From CAISGS01 sp044346445 (GTDB lineage Bacteria; Pseudomonadota; Alphaproteobacteria; Caulobacterales; Caulobacteraceae): DNA of 21,075 bases. Within the stretch, counting starts at the first letter, position 1. Each line of letters begins with the position of its first letter. The DNA lies in NCBI GenBank assembly GCA_044346445.1, contig JBIIZD010000044.1, positions 1-21,075 on the forward strand, given 5' to 3'. A program made the position numbers and the translations under genes. Shown in pieces: positions 16,663 through 21,075 of the stretch. Below the pieces are notes generated by a model, which saw nothing but the letters and a program-made list of their open reading frames with translations, was not told the origin of the DNA and made no database searches.

Positions 16663-16672
16663 TTGTATACAA
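16663..16672. promoter_or_regulatory. Candidate GntR operator 4 (perfect palindrome, gntR side)
   Basis: The site reads TTGTATACAA, a perfect 10-bp palindrome and the best copy of the four. It lies 53 bp before the TTG start of the regulator gene, consistent with autoregulation. Confidence 0.7.
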
Positions 16673-16724
16673 ATCCATGGGTCGTCAAGTTTGACCCGCG
16701 CCTAAGCCTAGTTGGGAGTATGTT

Positions 16725-17429
16725 TTGTCGACCGCAAGCGCGCTAGCCTATAAAGCGATCCGAAGCCTCATCCTAGAAGGGCGGTTCATACCCGGCGAAC
16801 GCCTTAAGGAAGAGGAATTAACCGATATTTGCGGCGTGTCTCGCACCCCCGTGCGCGAGGCGCTCCGGCGTCTGGCCTTGGAGGGCCTGGTGGTGCTGAC
16901 GCCGCATCAAGGCGCTCAGGTCACTGAGATTGGCGAGACCGAGCTGCAAGAAATTTATGCCCTGCGCGCCATGATCGAAAGCCATGCCGCCGGCCGCGCT
17001 GCCGAACGCTTGGAATCATCAGCGATTGCAAGGCTGAAGGTCCTCGCCAGCCAGATGGAGGAGGCCGTGGCCCAGGCCCTGCAGCGCAGACAAACCAGGC
17101 TCTATGATGTCTATACAGCCGCCAATAGTGAGTTTCACCGGATCATTATGGACGCCGCCGACAGCCCGCGCCTGTCGGCCATGGCAACCTTGGTGGTCGA
17201 GGTGCCGCTGATCCTACGCACGCTTGCAAGATATTCGGAAAGTGAGCTGAGCCGGTCCTTGCATCATCACCGCGAACTGGTTGAAGCCTTCGAAGCGCGC
17301 GATGCCGACTGGGCCAGCTCGGTCATGCGCTGCCATATCCGCGCCGCAGCCCAAGCCGTCGTGCGGCCCCAGGGCGAAGTCGAGTCGGCTGGAAACGACC
17401 AGGGCCAGCCAATGGGCCTAGTTGGCTAA
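16725..17429 (+). CDS. GntR-family regulator, FCD (FadR) subgroup
   Basis: This 234-residue regulator has an N-terminal winged helix-turn-helix (about 5-68) with IRSLILEGRFIPGERLKEEEL and the recognition segment CGVSRTPVREALRRL. The all-helical FCD effector domain follows, containing YALRAMIESHAAGRAA, NSEFHRII and HHHRELVEAFEARD, whose H residues fit the usual metal and ligand site. FCD regulators commonly sense small carboxylates or hydroxyacids. The start is a TTG at 16725-16727, supported by GGGAG six bases upstream; the nearby ATG at 16720 is out of frame. It is divergent from TonB receptor 1. The shared palindromes suggest that it represses itself, the receptor, the hyu operon and the lyase until an intermediate is present. 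Confidence 0.92.
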   Translation: MSTASALAYKAIRSLILEGRFIPGERLKEEELTDICGVSRTPVREALRRLALEGLVVLTPHQGAQVTEIGETELQEIYALRAMIESHAAGRAAERLESSAIARLKVLASQMEEAVAQALQRRQTRLYDVYTAANSEFHRIIMDAADSPRLSAMATLVVEVPLILRTLARYSESELSRSLHHHRELVEAFEARDADWASSVMRCHIRAAAQAVVRPQGEVESAGNDQGQPMGLVG

Positions 17430-17437
17430 AGACCGCT

Positions 17438-17465
17438 AAATCTCCCTCTCGGGGGAAGGGGATTT
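17438..17465 (+). terminator. Probable terminator after gntR
   Basis: AAATCTCC at 17438-17445 pairs with GGGGATTT at 17458-17465, with one wobble pair. The stem continues as T-A and C-G pairs after one mismatch. TTTTG follows at 17463-17467. It begins 9 bp beyond the regulator stop codon. Confidence 0.55.
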
Positions 17466-17478
17466 TGCACAAACCTTT

Positions 17479-17544
17479 CTTCCGCCTTCGCGGGGAAGGA
17501 GGGGTTGGGGGTTGGGGATAGGGGGCCGCCCATCGACGACCCCC
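17479..17544. repeat. GC-rich hairpin-forming intergenic sequence
   Basis: CTTCC (17479-17483) pairs with GGAAG (17494-17498) around a short loop. Further on, GGGGG (17521-17525) pairs with CCCCC (17540-17544), just beyond the stop of TonB receptor 2 on the minus strand. Between them is a run of GGGGTT-like units. The segment resembles the palindromic GC-rich intergenic repeats common in Caulobacter-group genomes, but I cannot confirm other copies. The second hairpin may end the receptor 2 transcript. Confidence 0.4.
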
Positions 17545-17555
17545 TCCTGATCCAA

Positions 17556-19799
17556 CTAGTAACGCAGCTTGATTTCTGCGCCCCAGACCCGGGGCGGATT
17601 GATAAAGCCGGTCAGATTATTGAAATCAACACCGCCAACCAGCCGAACCTCGTCGGTGATATTGCGGCCATAGACGGTGAATTCGGTCTTGCCGTCTGCG
17701 GTGACATAGCCGGTGCGCACGCCGCCTTCCCAATAGCCGTCCACGACATATTCCTTGGACGTATAGAGGAAGAAGTTGGTCTGGCCCTTATAGGCCCAGT
17801 CGGTATAGACAAACACCTCGCCGCCCGAGGCCAGCGGATAGCTGTAGCGGGCGGTCAGGTCGATGATCCATTCCGGCGCATTGGGAAAGCTATTGCCATT
17901 GATCTTGGCCGCGCCGCCGACAACCGGGTCGGTGACCGTGCAGCCGCCCCCGCAAGGCCCAACCGTCAGATTGGCATCCTTGATCTCGGTATGGTTATAG
18001 GAAACCGCCGCCGTCAGGGCCAGGCGCTCGATTGGACGCAGCTCAGACTCGATTTCAAAGCCATAGCCCTCGCCTTTTTTGGCATTGAGCAATTGGTTGA
18101 AATTGCCAGCGCCGCCAATGGCCGTCAGTTGCTGGTTCTTGATCTCATAATAGAAGGTTGAGGCATCCAGCCGCAGCTTGCGATCCAAAAGGGTCGATTT
18201 GACTCCGGCTTCGTACGAGGTGACAAATTCTGACCGCGCGGTCGTGACCACATCGCCGAACAAGAGCCGGCCCTGCAGGCTAGGTGCGCGAAAGCCCCGG
18301 GCAATCCGGCCATAGACATTGGCATCCGGCGTAACCTCGTAAACGGCCGATACATCCCAGCTCACCGCCGAGTCGCCGACGCTCTTCTTGACGGTCGGCA
18401 AGGCACCGCCGCCGACCGGGCTGGTCTTGCGATACCCGGAAAAGTCCTTGGAATCGTCCGAATAGCGCAGGCCCCCGGTCAGGGTCAGATTATCGCTTGG
18501 CTTATAGGTCGCCGATCCAAACAGGGCCCAGGCCGTGGTGTCCTGCTTTTGATTGGCATAGCCGTTTTGGCCCGCGCCAAACAGGCTATCAAAGCTGTAG
18601 GACGAGATCTTGACGGTCTCGTTAAAGCTATAGGCCCCGACCTGCCAATAGAGCTTGTCCTTGGCGCTGTTGGATAGGCGAATTTCCTGGCTGAACTGGC
18701 TAAGCCCGTCTACCGCATCGGCGGTCTCGGAGCTGAACGGAATAAAGCCTGGACCATAGGGCGGGGCATAGGAGGCGCCAAAGCCGCCATCAATATCGCC
18801 GCGGCCATAGAATTTGGCGTGCTCATAACCGGTAACCGAGGTCAGGGTCAGGCCGCCCAAATCATAGGTGACATTGGCCGTGGCACCATAGGTCTCAAGC
18901 GTCTGATTATTGCCCGCGCCGCCATCATAATAGACTTTTTCAGGATCAAACCCGGCAACGAAACCATTGGTGCCAGGCTTGATGATATTGGCGCGGAACA
19001 GCTGGGACGTGCCGCGCAGCTTGCGGCCATGCAGGTTCAGATTGGCATCAATCGTTGTGTCTTCATAACGAAGCTGTACCCGCCCGGCCTGATCGCGATA
19101 ATCGCCAAGGGTCTTGCCGCCGCCCAGCTTGGCATTGGTCACCCAATCGCCCTGGGTCTGGGACAGGACTGAAGCGCGCGCGGACCAGCCGGGGGCCAAG
19201 GGCCCGCCGATAGCGGCTTCAAAATCTGTGCCATTAAAGGAGCGCAAACCAAGCTTGGCATAGCCGCCAAACGTGTCGCTCGGACGAACGCTGTCAAACT
19301 TAACGACGCCTGCGGGCGTATTGCGGCCAAACAGTGTGCCCTGAGGCCCACGCAGGACTTCAATGCCCTTGACGTCAAACACCGGAAAGCCCTTCAGGAT
19401 CGGGTTTTCATAGACCACATCATCATAGACCAGCGATACCGGCTGGGAGGCGTTCAGATCAAAATCAGTATTGCCAAGGCCGCGGATATAAAAGCGCGGA
19501 AAGGTGCGCCCAAACGAGGACTCCACCACCAGGCTCGGTACGCGCGCGGATAAGAAGCTGATATCCAGGCCGCCGGAGCTGGCGGCCTCAAGGCCTCGAC
19601 CGGACATGACCGTGACCGAGCCGGGGACGTCCTTGACCTGTTCCTCGCGTTTGCGGGCTGTGACAACGATCTGATCAATCGCGCCCTCATTAGCGCCAGC
19701 GGCGGTTTCGGCGCTTGCCATGCCAGCGGTGCTGAGCACGCTCAAGGCGGTGCCAGACAATATCAAGGTTCGAAAAGCACGCATACTGCGCTTGGTCAT
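17556..19799 (-). CDS. TonB-dependent outer-membrane receptor 2
   Basis: This 747-residue receptor has a signal peptide of about 30 residues ending in ASA, then a TonB box QIVVTARK at 43-50. The plug domain carries FYIRGLGN and IEVLRGPQGTLFGRNTPAGVV at about 146-166. The beta-barrel ends in the aromatic-terminated strand GAEIKLRY. The ATG at 19797-19799 has GGGGGA six bases upstream. It is a different subtype from receptor 1 and only modestly similar outside the plug. Its upstream region lacks the TTGTATRCRA palindrome, so it may belong to another regulon although it adjoins the gntR gene. An inverted repeat TTTTG-N4-CAAAA lies 80 bp upstream. The ligand is unknown; iron chelates, vitamin B12, sugars or aromatic compounds are all known for the family. 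Confidence 0.95.
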   Translation of the reverse strand: MTKRSMRAFRTLILSGTALSVLSTAGMASAETAAGANEGAIDQIVVTARKREEQVKDVPGSVTVMSGRGLEAASSGGLDISFLSARVPSLVVESSFGRTFPRFYIRGLGNTDFDLNASQPVSLVYDDVVYENPILKGFPVFDVKGIEVLRGPQGTLFGRNTPAGVVKFDSVRPSDTFGGYAKLGLRSFNGTDFEAAIGGPLAPGWSARASVLSQTQGDWVTNAKLGGGKTLGDYRDQAGRVQLRYEDTTIDANLNLHGRKLRGTSQLFRANIIKPGTNGFVAGFDPEKVYYDGGAGNNQTLETYGATANVTYDLGGLTLTSVTGYEHAKFYGRGDIDGGFGASYAPPYGPGFIPFSSETADAVDGLSQFSQEIRLSNSAKDKLYWQVGAYSFNETVKISSYSFDSLFGAGQNGYANQKQDTTAWALFGSATYKPSDNLTLTGGLRYSDDSKDFSGYRKTSPVGGGALPTVKKSVGDSAVSWDVSAVYEVTPDANVYGRIARGFRAPSLQGRLLFGDVVTTARSEFVTSYEAGVKSTLLDRKLRLDASTFYYEIKNQQLTAIGGAGNFNQLLNAKKGEGYGFEIESELRPIERLALTAAVSYNHTEIKDANLTVGPCGGGCTVTDPVVGGAAKINGNSFPNAPEWIIDLTARYSYPLASGGEVFVYTDWAYKGQTNFFLYTSKEYVVDGYWEGGVRTGYVTADGKTEFTVYGRNITDEVRLVGGVDFNNLTGFINPPRVWGAEIKLRY

Positions 19800-20324
19800 G
19801 GAATATCCCCCAATGAGCGACCCACCAGAGGGTGCGCTGATGTCCTCTTGATAAGGTTTGGATGTGAGTCTGCTAGAGATTTTGTAATCAAAACCGCCAA
19901 AATCGTCATATTTTTGTCAAACTGTGTTTTTCTTGCACAGGCTTTTGCCATGGGCAGGCGCGGCCGGTGGGCTAGGCACGCAATTGCCTAGTCCTCTTTG
20001 GGCGCGGCGACTAAACCCGCCCTGGCGGGGTGCTGGCCAATTGTGCAGGGCGCGCGCAAAAAACATGCAGATGGTGCTTGCTAACCTTCCGTGTGCCGCC
20101 TACAAGCGCCCCTCGCTTCGGGGACACCTGAACGGTTCGGGTATTTGGAAAAATTCTTTTATTCCTTGATATCCGTGGCGTTTTTGACTAGTCTCCGCGT
20201 CTCAGCCGATGGGTTTGTGTTTTTGGGGGTGGTGCTTTTGTGCCGGCCTTGGGGGCGGTTTTTTGTTGAGGGTTTGGGCCATTTTTTTGGCTTGGGTGTT
20301 TTTCAAAAGGTTTAGATTTGTTGG
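19800..20324. other. Gene-free region upstream of the rRNA promoter
   Basis: About 525 bp with no convincing gene. The left part must contain the promoter of TonB receptor 2; on the minus strand a TTGACA lies at 19915-19920. An inverted repeat TTTTG-TAAT-CAAAA is at 19880-19893. A hairpin CTAGGCA-CGCAAT-TGCCTAG is at 19972-19991, extendable by two pairs to GGCTAGGCA and TGCCTAGTC. From about 20208 to 20343 the plus strand is strikingly rich in G and T. Short reading frames in 19924-20315 lack ribosome-binding sites and family features. Confidence 0.5.
19880..19893. promoter_or_regulatory. Inverted repeat upstream of TonB receptor 2
   Basis: TTTTG and CAAAA arms are separated by TAAT, about 80 bp before the receptor start codon. 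The site could be an operator, but no matching regulator is present and it differs from the GntR palindromes. Confidence 0.25.
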
Positions 20325-20353
20325 TTGACTTAGGTTTTGAGGGCGACTAGAAC
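20325..20353 (+). promoter_or_regulatory. rrnP: Probable rRNA operon promoter
   Basis: TTGACT (20325-20330), a 17-bp spacer and TAGAAC (20348-20353) form a plausible housekeeping sigma promoter facing 16S rRNA. It is followed by a GC-rich segment, as usual near rRNA starts. Transcription would begin near 20360 and give a leader of about 320 bases. Confidence 0.5.
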
Positions 20354-20678
20354 CCGCCCTCCGCCGCTCACCGGCGTTAAACAGTGGGGCCGGGGTTTTC
20401 CGGTTTTGGTCTTTGACATTGTTGAATTGGAAAGAGAAACGCAGGCGGCGGTGTTCTGGCGTAGGCTATAGGCCTACTTGAACGCTGACATGTTTGCGGT
20501 CTCTTGAAGACACCATGAGATTGGTTTTGGGCTTTCGGGGGTTTTGCCTCTGGGGGTTTGGAGCTGGTTTTTATTGGGAACTCGTCAAGATACTATGCAA
20601 CTTAAATGCCGATTACGAACTGGGTCTCCTATTTCTGTAGGGGGTTAGTTCAAAAGAAGCTTTAGTTAGCGGTCAACT
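20354..20678 (+). other. rRNA leader region
   Basis: This stretch between the candidate promoter and mature 16S holds the boxA element and the sequence expected to pair with DNA beyond the 16S 3' end for RNase III processing; that partner is outside the window. No coding sequence is supported. Confidence 0.6.
20407..20418 (+). promoter_or_regulatory. boxA antitermination element
   Basis: TGGTCTTTGACA matches the alphaproteobacterial rRNA boxA form (TGCTCTTTGACA) except at one base. In rRNA leaders the NusB/NusE complex binds boxA RNA and makes RNA polymerase resistant to Rho. Confidence 0.7.
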
Positions 20679-21075
20679 CAACCTGAGAGTTTGATCCTGG
20701 CTCAGAGCGAACGCTGGCGGCAGGCCTAACACATGCAAGTCGAACGGACCCTTCGGGGTTAGTGGCGGACGGGTGAGTAACACGTGGGAACGTGCCCTTT
20801 GGTTCGGAACAACACAGGGAAACTTGTGCTAATACCGGATAAGCCCCCTTTCTTTAGCGAGGGAGGGGGGAAAGATTTATTGCCATTGGAGCGGCCCGCG
20901 TTGGATTAGGTAGTTGGTGAGGTAAAGGCTCACCAAGCCTGCGATCCATAGCTGGTCTGAGAGGATGATCAGCCACATTGGGACTGAGACACGGCCCAAA
21001 CTCCTACGGGAGGCAGCAGTGGGGAATCTTGCGCAATGGGCGAAAGCCTGACGCAGCCATGCCGCGTGAATGATG
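20679..21075 (+). rRNA. rrs: 16S ribosomal RNA, 5' part
   Basis: The universal AGAGTTTGATCCTGGCTCAG lies at 20686-20705, and ACTCCTACGGGAGGCAGCAG at 21000-21019. By the E. coli numbering of the first motif, mature 16S starts near 20679. The gene is cut by the right edge after about 397 bases. Phrases such as GTGGGAACGTGCC, TTGGTTCGGAACAAC and GGAAACTTGTGCTAATACCGG are typical of Caulobacterales. The variable-region stem near 20840-20872 is longer than I recall for Caulobacter itself. The 5' boundary is accurate to a few bases. Confidence 0.97.

Larger units (their letters stand above)
16555..16724. promoter_or_regulatory. Divergent promoter region TonB receptor 1/gntR
   Basis: This 170-bp AT-rich gap holds promoters for the receptor (leftward) and the regulator (rightward). 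It has two copies of the TTGTATRCRA palindrome at 16590-16599 and 16663-16672, with start points 73 bp apart. On the minus strand the first overlaps a TACAAT -10-like hexamer. The arrangement repeats that of the hyuA/lyase gap. Confidence 0.65.

Noticed and set aside
17505..18161. Plus-strand reading frame of 218 codons
   Set aside because: It is antisense to the barrel region of TonB receptor 2 and shows no recognisable domain.
20184..20212. TTGACT at 20184 as an upstream rRNA promoter
   Set aside because: The hexamer 17 bp downstream (CGATGG) is a poor -10 element, so the pair at 20325-20353 is preferred.
19924..20315. Two short overlapping reading frames (81 and 74 codons) upstream of rRNA
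   Set aside because: No ribosome-binding site, odd composition and no recognisable protein features; the second runs into the G/T-rich tract.
1..21075. CRISPR arrays, insertion sequences, phage genes, tRNA genes
   Set aside because: I looked for regularly spaced repeats, transposase or integrase motifs and tRNA-like cloverleaf ends with GGTTCRA and found none.

Overview
The window comes from an alphaproteobacterium, most likely of the order Caulobacterales. The partial 16S rRNA at the right edge reads like Caulobacter-group sequence from memory. An alphaproteobacterial boxA-type antiterminator, two large TonB-dependent receptors and acyl-CoA catabolism fit that assignment. Base composition is moderately GC-rich, by eye nearer 60% than 70%, so an Asticcacaulis-like or related genus is possible. 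Genus is inference only.

Layout. (1) 2-208: the 3' end of a flagellar rod/hook family gene. (2) 205-5582, minus strand: a compact five-gene operon transcribed mmsA > acyl-CoA dehydrogenase > 3-hydroxyisobutyryl-CoA hydrolase > mmsB > enoyl-CoA hydratase. It encodes every step from isobutyryl-CoA to propionyl-CoA, the lower valine pathway. (3) 5719-7073, plus strand: a MobA-like guanylyltransferase and an alpha/beta hydrolase. (4) 7070-12862, minus strand: a four-gene operon hyuA > hyuB > family III CoA-transferase > cysteine amidohydrolase of the N-carbamoylsarcosine amidase type. (5) 13029-13952, plus strand: an HMG-CoA-lyase-like gene, divergent from hyuA. (6) 14068-16554, minus strand: TonB-dependent receptor 1. 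(7) 16725-17429, plus strand: a GntR/FCD regulator, divergent from receptor 1. (8) 17556-19799, minus strand: TonB-dependent receptor 2. (9) 19800-20678: a long gene-free region with the rRNA promoter, leader and boxA. (10) about 20679-21075: the 5' part of 16S rRNA.

The most interesting part is 7070-17429. Four near-identical palindromes (consensus TTGTATRCRA) lie in the two divergent promoter regions of this block, two per region: hyuA/lyase and receptor 1/gntR. Paired sites are 63 and 73 bp apart, close to 6 and 7 helical turns. The simplest reading is a self-contained GntR-controlled regulon. A TonB receptor would import a substrate. An ATP-dependent hydantoinase/oxoprolinase-type enzyme would open a cyclic amide or related ring. 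A cysteine hydrolase would cleave an amide or carbamoyl group. A CoA-transferase would activate the acid, and an HMG-CoA-lyase-like aldolase would split the CoA ester. The families are recognisable, but I do not know a described pathway with this combination, and the substrate is unknown.
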